DNA of 64,000 bases from Leptasterias polaris (lineage: Eukaryota; Echinodermata; Asteroidea; Forcipulatida; Asteriidae), in NCBI GenBank assembly GCA_037783415.1, contig JAZGTN010000214.1, positions 310,001 through 374,000 on the forward strand. Reading direction: 5' to 3'. Made by a program: the position numbers and the translations under genes. The notes beneath the pieces were generated by a model. The model was not told the origin of the DNA and did not search any database. It worked only from the letters and a program-made list of their open reading frames with translations. Below are positions 37,450 through 49,900 of this stretch, piece by piece. Position 1 is the first letter of the stretch, and each line of letters opens with the position of its first letter.

Positions 37450-37823
37450 GGTCTAAAGGGTGTGTTAAGCAGGCATTGAGCTCAGCATTCTCTTAGTTCT
37501 ATTTCTATGAATGTAACATAATTAATCACTGGATGTTACTATAGCTGTGTAGGCCAAAATGGTACAGCACAACTCCTACATCTTCATAGCCTTCTGTAGA
37601 TCTTTAATGCATGCTCTGGCCAGAATCATCTGCTTATCCAAACAATGAGGGCGCTATAGTCTTCCTTACCCAAAAGAAAAACAAGACATATCTTTCCTAC
37701 TTTTAGTGGAGAGGAAGAAAAGGTGACACATTTGAATTCTAAGAAGAGAACTTGATACATATCCACTGTCTAGAAATTCTTCCTGCGAGATAGTTTTGTT
37801 TGCTATTGTTTGTTTTGACTTAC

Positions 37824-37946
37824 CTGAGCAATGGCTTCAAACTCCTCATGTTTCTTCTGCAAGGCCCTGGCTTTGTGTAATGTTTTACCCACACCTGTGT
37901 GCTTGGCCAGAAACTCCTCACCGTAGTTCTCCAACCAATACAGAAC
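37824..37946 (-). CDS. trio: trio exon 12 of those seen (spectrin repeat)
   Basis: 41 codons, phase 0 at both ends, acceptor ...CTAAG and donor GTAAGT. Encodes VLYWLENYGEEFLAKHTGVG to HKARALQKKHEEFEAIAQ, matching the human stretch that begins VLDWIENHGEAFLSKHTGVG almost residue for residue. It forms the first helix and turn of a spectrin repeat. This is the most 3' exon found; the exon expected to follow in phase 0 (human NTYTNADKLLEAAEQ region) is not recognisable anywhere from 1 to 37823. Confidence 0.96.
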
Positions 37947-40900
37947 CTTAGGAAAGAGAAATGGTGCGGATTACTTCAGATGTATAAACTTAAACTAACT
38001 CACTGGAACATTGGGTAACCAATTCAATTCCTGTAGGTAACACATTAACCACTTTCTAACCCTATGAGATGAACCACAGGTTGACCTCCATTGGTCAACC
38101 TATTGGTAAACCCATTACTAAACCCATTGGTAAACCCATTGGTAAACCCATTAGCAAACTCATTAGTTAACCGATTGGTAACAAAATTGGTAACAAAATT
38201 GGCAACACACTTGGTAACCTATTAGATGAAGCAAAAATCTAAAGGATAAACCAAAATCTAATGTGTACCCTACCATTGATAAACCCATTAAGAAACCCAT
38301 TTGGTAAACCATAACCCACTCGGTTAAACCAATTACTAAAACCATCAACCAGTTGACTAAACCACATAAACTAAACCCACCTGAGCAGCATCTTGTTGGA
38401 ACACACAGAGTTGAATCCGTTGACATAAACCCATCTTCTTAGATTGCCAAAGCTCATCCAGCTGTCTATGATGGTGAAGCACCTTATGGACCAGGTCCAG
38501 GACGTGACTTGCCGAGGCCGAGTAATCGGTCTGGGCCGTGACGGAGTTCTCGCTCTCGGGACTGAGCGGCTGCTGGAGAGCATCCAGCAGAGACTTGCCG
38601 TCGGCACACAACTGAAAAAGTACAACGCAGAAAGCATACTCTATGAAAAAATTTCATTCAGATTACAGAGCTATTTCAGGATCTGTTCAAATTCAAGATT
38701 ACTACACAACTTTAAAAAGATTCTTCAGTCAAATAAGACTGAGCAATCAAGTGGTAGTTAAACACTACTTGGTAGATTTTTCAATTCTCAAACAGAATCC
38801 TTTTGTTTAACGATTTTTGCACTTATATATTAGGGCATCATGGCCGAGTCGTCCAATGCACCATATTCAAGTTCTGGTGGCCAAGTCATCAGGGTGTGAG
38901 TTCGAATCCTGGAGTGCTAGGCTCAGCCAGACTTTGGACTGTGGTTTTCACATTTCAATGGACCAGGTAATTAGCTGATCAGCTTAACAGTTACATGCCT
39001 GCAGAAAAGCAATACTAACCTCAGAGTAGCACTGGCTGATGGTCTCAAACAGCTTTTGATGATGGTGTAGTTTGGTCTCTAGGTCTGGTATCTCGGTGGA
39101 TAACTCTGCATCTTCTTGGCTCTGCTGCACCCAGCCGTAGAGATTGGACATGTACTGTGGGGACAGAAGAAGGTAAAATCAAACTCTACTTCACCCTGAA
39201 CCCTAACTCCCTTCAGTTACTTCTCCTAAAACAATGAAGCAGATGTTTGATGTGTTTGTTTCCTCTTGGTTTTGCTTCATCCAGTCATATAGATTGACCA
39301 TCTACTGTGGCAAAGGATACAATTCAAACCTGGGCCCAACTTCATAAAGCTTCTGAGCACAAAAATGCTTAGCAAATTCATTGATGAGCCAAAAATGAGT
39401 GGAGCACCAGTTGCAATAATGTTACCTTTATGGAATAATGGCTGGTTACCTGGTTCTTCTAAGTAAGATTTGTCTGTGCTTAGCAAATTTTTGTGCTTAC
39501 AGGCTTGGGGCCAGGTAATTCTAGTCAATCCTTAACCTTTACTTTACCAGTATCCTTCTTCACTTCAATTGTTCATGTGTGTAACTCAACTATATATCTG
39601 TTGGCCTTTACTATACAGTAGTATGTCTCGATCCCTACTGACTGTGATCAGTTTTGAAGTACAGCATTCAGACCATTCTGACCATTCAGTTCAACTGAAC
39701 CAAAAAGAGAGACAGAAATTGGCCAAGTTAGGAAGATAAAATCTTTGGCATTTATTCAAAGCTCCATTTCACGCAACATCACATGTGTAGTTACTGCACT
39801 TAATTGGTGCTTTGAAACCTTCATCCTCCAACAACAAAAACTAGTTTATTAGTAAAACAAATATTTACAAACCTCTTCAACTTTTTGATGGAAGGCAACG
39901 GACATTGTCAGTAGCGTGCTCCGTTCGTCGAGTGCCACGGCAAATGCTCGCCACTTTTGGTCCAGTTTGTGGGTGAGACGTTCAATTTGTTCAGCAGCAT
40001 AGTGTCCTGACTCCATCAGACGTGATGCTATGCCGACTATCTGGTTGATGTGGACGTACATACCCTAAGAGAGATAAACAAGCATAGAGAGAGTAGCATT
40101 GAAGAATGACCTTTGAATCCTTGCGACTGCCTTCCCACACAGTTACTGTGTGTCATTTTGGGAGTTGAATTGCATGGTGAGATATAGTGCACGTCTAACC
40201 GCACGCATGCTGCCTAAAGTTCACAACGCACTGTATTAAACTCATAATTTGACTGACCACTTCATGGGTAGAAAAGCTCAGTTCTGAGTCACCATGACTC
40301 AAGAGGAGTCTGGTTTAGATCACCCCAGCTCGGAACAAAAGATTAGATGAGAACATTATTGATTTGACTCACCATTGCTTGAGTAGCAAAGCGGTTGTGT
40401 TCCTCTTGAAGCTCTTCACCAGTCTGTGACATTGTGCCGATCTCTGTGTGGTTGAGTAGGAAGAGTTCCTTTTGATGGGCCAGCCATTCAAACATCTACA
40501 AAGCAAAAGTAACAACAACTCTTTGAATAAACTCAACGAGTCAATACAACTCTTCTTGGGTGTTTGAAGCTTTGCATGGTGTGAAAAAAAGAAGTAACTA
40601 TAAATAAATAAACTTGCGGGTACAACCATGTATTAAATCTCTCTTTTGTGAGACCACACCGGCTCTTTTCAGAAGAGATTTAATACATGGTTGTACCCGC
40701 ACGTTTACTATTTATTTATTTATAGTTACTTCTTACAACTCTTCTTGGAGAGCGGTCCAGTGTGACGGACAAAAACTCTGGTCCCAAATTCATGGTTCTG
40801 CTTACTGTGAAATTCTGCGCTTATGGCTAACAGATTAATGCTCTTTACAGGACTTCATAAGCGTACAATTCTGTGGTAAGCAGTGCCACGTGATCGAGCC

Positions 40901-43900
40901 ATGGTGTTGTAAGAGTGAGGGGTTTAGGTCCTAGACACGGCACTTGCGTCCTTGAACAAAATATTTGACAATAAATGCTGTGTTCTTGTGACAAAAATCA
41001 GAAGGTTCTGTGGATTTTGTAATGCATGTTTAACAACTCAGTACACTTATTGTTAAGAGAAGGGGTTTGCCTCTGTGTTTCTAGCATTTCTAGATGCAGA
41101 TTACACCAAAGCATCTTGTAACCTGAAGGAGCTGTATAATTGGGTCTCATTTTTCAAATAGCACTACTTAGTGTTAACCTGTTGTAAAATAACAAGAGCT
41201 TTGAAACACCTAAAGAAAAATCGTCATATAAATGTTATGTACTAATGATCCTAAGCACCCACTAGCACTACAGCCATTAACTGAGACAAATTATTGGTTA
41301 ATTGTATGCATGAGTGACGATTCAACTTCAAAACAAATCAATTACCTTCTGGACGTCCTGCTCAAACAGCCTCAACTCCAGACACTGCTCTAGCTTCAAC
41401 TTCCTGATCTGCCAGAGCTGGTGCAGCTGCTGTCTTGTGGCAGTCACACTGTCCATCATGCGGTTGACACGGGGTACCACACCGTGGAAGTCGGCACTGG
41501 CTGCTATGCTGGACATGCTGGTGAAGCTACCGTGGGAGCTGCCCGAGTAGCCGGAGTCCGTCGTCGTTGACTCGTCACCATTGAAGCCACTGCAAATTCT
41601 TATATAAGATAAGGTCAAGAAAGAAATTAATGGCTGCAAGTAAATCCAGGCATGCAACTCTTCAGCCGAAAAAAAAGCGGAAAATTACCGATCAACGATG
41701 TCTTACCTAGTGGACACCATCGTTATTTTTTCGAGCAAACACCAATCGATCGTGTGGTTCACTTGCACTCTTACAGCGTCTGGTTTCCGCCGCATCCCCT
41801 TACACAAATAGCAATAAAAACACTACGGAGCCAGACTGTGCAAAAAATAGTGTAGAAGGTATGCTGTACGAGGAGAACTTGTGTCTGTGTCTGGACTGTG
41901 TAATGCTTTTGTATGTGTAAACTTCCGCGGAGCCAGACTTTCAGAATCCTGAACCTTTATTTCTTTTCAATAAGCACCGTTTCCTTCAGCAGGATTGGGT
42001 TTTTTTCATGCAGCGTGATTTTCTTTTACGCGGATTTTGTTCATAACGGCGGTTTTCCATTTTATAAAAAGCGGAAATCCGCCGATCCGCGGAAGAGTTG
42101 CATGCCTGTAAATCTTAATCTCACAGAGAAAGTTCCTGAATGTTTTGAGGTATGGAAATAGAACTCGGAGATTACTTGAGCACCCTCAAAACACACACAC
42201 AACTAAGGGAGTATACAAACGCTAAATGATTTGTTATACATCAAGTTGACAATAAGAACTTTTAACATAAATAACACTTTGTGGTTTGAGAAACTGAGAA
42301 CATCCTCTTTTCGATTATGTGTACAAAACCATTGCAGAGGTCACAAAAAACAAACTCAGTGTAAATAATGGAAAAACAAAGAAAATTCCACAAATCACTA
42401 GGTTAATAGGTATAGGTGTGGGAGTGTTTTGGCATGAGGGGGAAGGGTTGAAATCAAATACCTGCGTAAAAGTTTCTGACCCTCCTGGTTGATCTGCTCC
42501 ACCGGGATCTCCAACACCTGTTCCCGCAGGTGGGTATGCTCTTCAATCTGGTGCTGAGCGCCCTCTATTGTCATGGAGAAGTTAGTGCAGTTCATCTCTC
42601 GTTTGAGGTGGTCCTGACGGTGCATGAGCTCAGAGGCTTTGGTTAGGAAGTCTTCAACAGCCTGATGAGATCACAAAGAAGAACAAAGGATATTAATTGA
42701 TATATTGTTTTAAATTCTTGATAGATTTTTAATGTTTCAATTTATGTCTGAAATAGTAATAGTTCTTGAGCCAACTCTGCATCATAAACCATGCGTTCTT
42801 TGAAATAATAAATTATCAAATTAGTAGACACACTATAAGGTGCTCCATCAAACATCAGTACAAAGACCAATATCATATTGTCAATCATCATTTTCAAAAC
42901 TTATTCATTGTGACTGATTAAAAGACCAAACAGCGCCCTCACTGAGGTTACTGAAGACCTATCATTGGCCGAGAGTTGTGCGCAGTGTGTACACGCATAC
43001 ACAATTCATTGTTTGACCTCTGTGATGGCGGCCAATGCAAGAGGCTTATTCCTCTTGATCTTTGAAAATATCCCGCATGAAATCAACATATATGTACATC
43101 AGAGAAATCAAAAGCCAGGTCCGGATTTAATAGCTTTGGCTATGGCCAGATTGTATGATAAAGCAGCCAATAACCCCAACCATATCCAAGATCACTTTAT
43201 TCAAACCTGGCCTATCGCAGAGTTTGCCCTTAACTTTTTCAGTGACTGGCCAGCAGGACCAGTTATCTTGTTATGTCACTAGTCACCAAGCTTTTACTAG
43301 TCCATAATTCACATTAGATAGGGATGCTTTTCAAAACTTAACTAGCAGCTGGACCACTTGGAGAGAATTGAGACTGGTCCTCAGATATTTTAACTGGCGT
43401 TTGGCCAGCGGACCACTGTTAAGGGAGAATACTGCTATCCCCAGTAAACTTAAATTTTCACACACATTTCCCCAAATCAACCATGTCTTGGAGATCGACT
43501 ATAGCGCCCTCTATTGGTATCCATTAACAAACTAGGCAATTACTATTAGAGGGCTTTCTATCCAGCTGGCTCCGGGATTGCTATCCCAGCTACACTAATC
43601 TCAACTTCTTTGATCACAAAATATCAAAAGAAAAAAGGGAGTAATCTCAGCGATATTCATCAGGCCAAGGGCAGAAATTCTTAATTGAAATCCAAATCCT
43701 CAGTCGTTCAGGGTTTCCTTCTTTTTTAATGTTTCTTTTGAGCAGCTGTGGGGTTGTTGAGTCAAGAGATCAAGGGCAATTTGAAAGAGATGCCATTGAT
43801 ACGATTCTGACAATCACCACTTTTGTGACAAGACACCCACTTGGTACACTTGCAAAAATACTTCTTGAATATCATTATTCTTTAGCTTTGTACATTACCA

Positions 43901-46900
43901 TCAGACCTTGTACTAATTTATACCTTCCATAGCCCGTCAGGTGTATATTTGACTAGCACACATTAACAGATTTATGACCAGCTTAAAGAGCTACATGTAA
44001 CTGTACCTAAGAAACAAGTCTGAATATTTCAGACAGTGCTTGGGCTTTGGGGTAATTAATTACTTTTGAGTCCTGGCGTGATACCCTCAGCCTTCTCCCT
44101 TAACAGTGGTCCGCTAGCCAAACACTAGTCAAAAAACCCCGGGACCAGTCAAACTTCAATCCAAGTGGTCCAGCTGGCTAGTCCAGTGCTAAAATGCATC
44201 TTTTTTAACAGAATTATTGACTAGTGTAAAAGGTGGTGGACTCGTGAAACCACAAGCTAACTGGTACCACTGGCTGGTCACTGAAAAAGTTAAGGGCAAA
44301 GCCTGCACTCTCTCCGCAATGTCAAAAATGAGAAGATTATAAGGCAAAACCCAACCATGTGATAGAGTTTGTGCTGCTTACCATTCTGAGTTGGATCCAT
44401 TCTTCATGCTCATAAGTCAGGGTGCCGTCCAGTTCGGGTGTGAGTTGTGAGGGGTCGATGACCTTGTGAAGACTTTCTTGTGACATCATGTTGGTCTGTG
44501 AGGTCAACAAACATGAGGGAGTATTTGTAGTAATACAAAGTTTATACCAAAGAAGTTTTTACATTAAAGGTGTGGGGGTTTTTCGCCAGTGACTAGCAAA
44601 TTATACCAAGTCTTTTAAGCTGCCAATGGAGAAATCCTTAACGCTAAATCGATCTTAACAAACTAAGCTGTGATATCAAAGTTCGGTCGGTGCTAGTTCA
44701 GTCACAGCCTACATAAAAAACTTGGATTATGTAAACTATAAATGCATACAAATAACCTTATCCACTTTTAAAAAGCTATTAAGCACAGTGATATGTTTAT
44801 TGGTAAACCGATTACTACTGTCAAACTTGAGCTTGAATTTGGTAGACTTCTCATGCGTATGATAATCTTATCCTGTTAATCCAGTTTAAAAGCGCTTCAA
44901 CACTATAAAGTACAATGATATGTTCAATGGTAAACCGATTACCAACCTAAAACTTGAGCTTAGATTTGGTAGACTTCTCATGTATAACCTAATGCTGTTA
45001 AACCAGTTTAAAAAAGCTTCTGTGACATTATAAAGTACAAAGATATGTTCAGTGGTAAACCGATTACTAACCTCAAACTTGAGCTTGGAGCTGCCCAGAC
45101 TCGTCCGGTGTTTCTGCCAGAACTTTTCTGGCTTGAGGATATAGACCATGTGGATGTGGTCAGGTATACATTCCTGTGTGAAGGAAACAAAAAGTGAAAA
45201 AACAAATCAACAAAATGCAATGCTTTGTTTATTAATCAAATAAAGATGGTTTCTTCAAACTGGATGTATACTTTGTAAATGATCATAACAGACCCAATCA
45301 CTTTCTTGTTTGTCGTTGGGTCCCCTAAAGATTTCAGGTATCAGTTTTACGAGAGAACAATTGAATAGAGTGACATTGCGTTAATTACTTCAATTTCACA
45401 AGAATAATTTACTTGAAAACACTTACTACCTCAGTGGGAAGAGAGGTAGCTGGTTGTCTTTTGGATACACCATCTTAAATGTTGGTCATCTTAAAAACCC
45501 TAACCCCTATCAGGTGTTTTCTAGGCACCCTGCTAAATGCATCAAAATTCAACAGAGGGTTTTGCTGTATTGTGAAGTGATCTGGTTTTACGCCAGCAAA
45601 ATGCATTGAAGTTTACTTAGCATTTGACAGTAAATATCACAGTAAGGTTTCTTGCTAAATGCAGCATAACAGAGCATGGGATTCTATTTGACTGTGTGCA
45701 ACATAAAACAATAACCAATTGGTGCATTTTGTTGCATTTGACAGGGTTGTGATGTTTTCGTCCACATCTAAAAAGTATTTTAAGCGAATAATTTAGACAC
45801 CTTGTACTACAATTTGCAGAAAATTGTGATTCAATTTTTCAAAACCTGCACCCAGAGACCAATACATTACATATATCTGTGCAAAATGTACACATCTACA
45901 TGTACGAACACCTACATGTATGTACACTGTATAGGTACAGTAGATTTCTATATGAGGCTGTACTTGCATGGTAGCATGAGTTATTGAGGCATACTTAACC
46001 TAAACCCCGCACCAATAATAAACACTTATTCTAATGAAGTCAGGTTCCATATACTGGATAATACAAGAATTTGAGACCAGCTCTCTGGGGGAAAACGAGT
46101 GTTTGTTTTAAAAACCCAAGAAATTGGCAATTAGGTTCTACAACTGGAGGCTCATTCATGGCCAAACCATAAATTACCTAGAAGAGGGTGGGCTAGATTA
46201 GTGCAGTCTTCCAAGTATAAATGGACCGACCAGAAATCAATATGCCTGGATGACTCTGAGGTTTAATAAGGGGGCATGGTTCTTAACGACCTGAGATGGT
46301 TCTTCAACACTTGAAAAACATTCCGGTTTGTTCTTAAAGGTGTGTGTGTGATAAGTACTGTACATTCAGTGCTTTACGGATACTGCCAGGAAAAATCTTA
46401 CAGGCTGGGATTTGAACCCAAACCCATCCACATTATAGAGTGACTGCTTAATTGCTAGACCACCAAGCTCACCCAGTGACAAGACGCTGGTTGGATTCGT
46501 GGGTTTGAATCCCACCAAAGGTTCCTGGTGTGTGTGTGATAAGTACTGTACATTCAGTGCTTTACGGATACTGCCAGGAAAAATCTTACAGGCTGGGATT
46601 TGAACCCAAACCCATCCACATTATAGAGTGACTGCTTAATTGCTAGACCACCAAGCTCACCCAGTGACAAGACGCTGGTTGGATTCGTGGGTTTGAATCC
46701 CACCAAAGGTTCCTGGTGTGTGTGTGATAAGTACTGTACATTCAGTGCTTTACGGATACTGCCAGGAAAAATCTTACAGGCTGGGATTTGAACCCAAACC
46801 CATCCACATTATAGAGTGACTGCTTAATTGCTAGACCACCAAGCTCACCCAGTGACAAGACGCTGGTTGGATTCGTGGGTTTGAATCCCACCAAAGGTTC

Positions 46901-49900
46901 CTGGTGTGTGTGTGATAAGTACTGTACATTCAGTGCTTTACGGATACTGCCAGGAAAAATCTTACAGGCTGGGATTTGAACCCAAACCCATCCATATTAT
47001 AGAGTGACTGTCTTAATTGCTAGACCACTAAGCTCACCCAGTGACAAGACGCTGGTTGGATTCGTGGGTTCGAATCCCACCCAAGGTTCCTGCAGATATT
47101 TTCTGCAGGACTGGGAAAGCTCAGAGTTTACAGTGGTTCATCAAACATTGTTGTAAGGGTGAATTTTATGCTGTTTTTTATCCTGATATTTAAGATATGG
47201 TTAAGAATTGGCTTCTTGGTAAAATTAATATTGGAAACTTCATACAAAACTTTTAACAGTTAAGGCTTATTAATTTATTGTTATCGCATCAAGCTGATCC
47301 ATCCATTAATGAGGTTATTTTCGAAATACACCATGACTGTTTAGACAGTGAATTTATGATCCAATATGAAGATCAAGGCAGGTTAATATGAACTCATCAT
47401 AATGCAGACTTTTGGAGCAATCCTAGTTTATAAAAAGGATATCGGGATGGATGTGAGGGTTCTTTTTTCTTGCATGTTTGAAACTCAGAGCTCCCAGGAT
47501 TATTGGAAAATGTTCTCCAAATGCTCTTCATATTGTCAAACAGTGTCTCTATATTTCTCTCACACTGTATGTTTACATACAGTAAATAAAGAATATACAG
47601 TGACTTAGTTCCCCCAAGGTGCCCAGAAACAACCTAAGCAAACCTAGCTACCACCGGTGTGTGGATTGGATTCTCTGTCCATACCTGGAGTATTCTTCTC
47701 ACATCTAAGACACTTCATCAATGTCTCCTCTTGCAAGAATATCTTTGAACCTAAAGCCCGCAAAAGCACTTGTTTCATGATCATACATGTAAGTATAAGA
47801 CACATTGCTGATCTGAGAGCACGTACAAATCTGATCACACCTTTGTAACTTTCATCGTGCACAATAAACATAACAATGATCTGAAAGACTGTAGTGTAAT
47901 GTTAATCATTCCATCTTGATTCAAGGACACAAAATACTTAGATTTTGTTTTCTTTTTCCCCCCCTTTTTTAAAAACCCACACACACACAAAACTCTTTTA
48001 CCAATATGACTCAATGTACTATTCCAAAGGTTTAACCATTCACCACATGACAATGTTCTCCCGTCAACAATGAAATCAACTATGTGGAGAAAAGGGACAC
48101 CCTGAGGGCCAAGCAACCAAATGAAAGAATACTGAAGATGGAGTTGGATAAATTGAATACACCATGCTAATCAAATCCACCATCTGACATTTCTAAACAC
48201 CCCACGACCCGTTTGGTCTTCATTTTTTTATATTGTTGAACAAAATCAAGTGACAAATAATAGGCCAGCTTCGGAGCTTCAAGCTATGAAGAAGGTAGGC
48301 CAAATTTCATGTCATACCTCACGTTGGAAAGATCGCTCGACTGCGATGGCAAAATTGGAAAACTAAATCTGCAATGTGGATGTCTGAAGAAAAAAATGCC
48401 AACAACAAAACCAGAATCCAGACCTTGTGTTTCTTCATGAATGAAGACATAGACTCCACATGTGTGTTGGGTTTGAGATTCACTTTCTTCACCCAACCCA
48501 ATCCCCAACCTTGAGTTGATTCTTTGCCACATTCCAAATGAGCATTCTGTCCTGGGTGTCCACCCCAGCCCACCCTCCCCCCCACACCCCAAAACCATGG
48601 ATGATTGTCCCAGATACCCAAGTTCCATCAGACTTGGAATCAAACTGAAGAGGGATCTGGTTATGAGAAGGTTATGTATGGACTAGGTGCATAATTCAAC
48701 ACATAAGGCATGTGTGGCCCACATTCAGCAAAGTGATGAACTGTGGGATGTGTGCAAATTGAGAACCTCATGACCGAGGTGTTTGACAGGCAAGGGCCTT
48801 CAACCCCCCCCCCCCCCACTTTGTCCTGATCCTGATAGTGTGTCTTAAATTGTTTAATGGCAGGCTTGCGCACAGACCCATTTAAGACTTGTGACTAAAA
48901 GCCAATGGCAAAATTAACACTTAAATCTGAAGCAAAGTGTAGGAAATGTTTCGTTCGTAATTACATCACTATCACTCAGTGAGTGAAACCTGTTTTATAT
49001 CATACAAAAAGAGAGAGGAGGTTACCTCTCACCAAGAGATGTTATCTGAATCTGAATCTGAATTATAACTCGCCAATGCATATATCCTAATAGAAACATC
49101 ACACATTTTTGTAAAGACAATGAAGAAATTTAAGTTTTTGACCTGAGAGAAAACCCTAAATAGGGAAACCCACACAGTCAAGTACTAAGTAGGGACTGAA
49201 AACCCAATCCACATGCAAGGATCCGGTCTGGGGTGGGATTCGAAACGAGCCCAAAGAGATGAAAGGCAGGGGACGAAGCCCCATCATCACTGTGTGCATG
49301 TTGTTAATTTCATAATTTCCCATCTTGGACACGAAATGAGCTCTTTAAGTTTCCAGACAGTGGAGACTACACTTAAAATAAAATGTCTTCCACATCAGAT
49401 TTTGAGAGTCAAATCCAATCCACCACCCCCAAACACATCAAAATGAAATGCAATCAAGACAAATCATTTTACATTGTACTGAAAAATTAAACAAACTGTA
49501 AAAACCACTGGAATGAAGGAACTCATAAACATTCATTTTCTCTGGAGAAATTTAACCAAATTTCGGAAGTTGCTACTATTATGCTACCAAGCAATAAAAC
49601 CCAATTCCATCATGTACATGTAGCACTGTAATAATTCCACCTGAAGAAGAAACCTCTTAACAAAAAACAAAACACTCTCATGTAAAAAAAAAAAAAATCA
49701 TCTATTTAACCTTGAAAGTTGTCTGGTAATATTCTGCTATCTGGAAAGCCAGGCGTGCAACTCTGGGTTCATTCGGACAATTTCATTACACTGCTACTAA
49801 TATTTCCCAACAGCATTCAGCGCCCATAAGTGTGTGTCTGCCCTTTTCACAGCAATATTGATTAAGTGGGCCACACATGTGTGCTGATCCAGATCTTTCT

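Noticed and set aside
38371..38637. Second minus-strand frame overlapping the trio exon
   Set aside because: Out-of-phase shadow; the conserved frame is the one giving LCVFQQDA.
38444..38761. 105-codon open frame on the plus strand
   Set aside because: Antisense shadow of the trio exon at 38381-38611.
44886..45149. Minus-strand frame reading through exon 4 into the intron
   Set aside because: The part after KLKFE is translated intron repeat; the true exon stops at the GTTAGT donor at 45071.
46390..46470. tRNA gene cluster in the 188-bp array
   Set aside because: Repeated A/B-box-like segments lack acceptor stems; explained as a SINE-derived tandem array.
46341..47092. CRISPR array because of regular spacing
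   Set aside because: Repeats are contiguous 188-bp units with no variable spacers, in an animal gene intron.
48284..48643. Two overlapping 100-119-codon minus-strand frames, Gly/Trp-rich
   Set aside because: Low-complexity translation of C-rich intron sequence; no domain and no splice signals.
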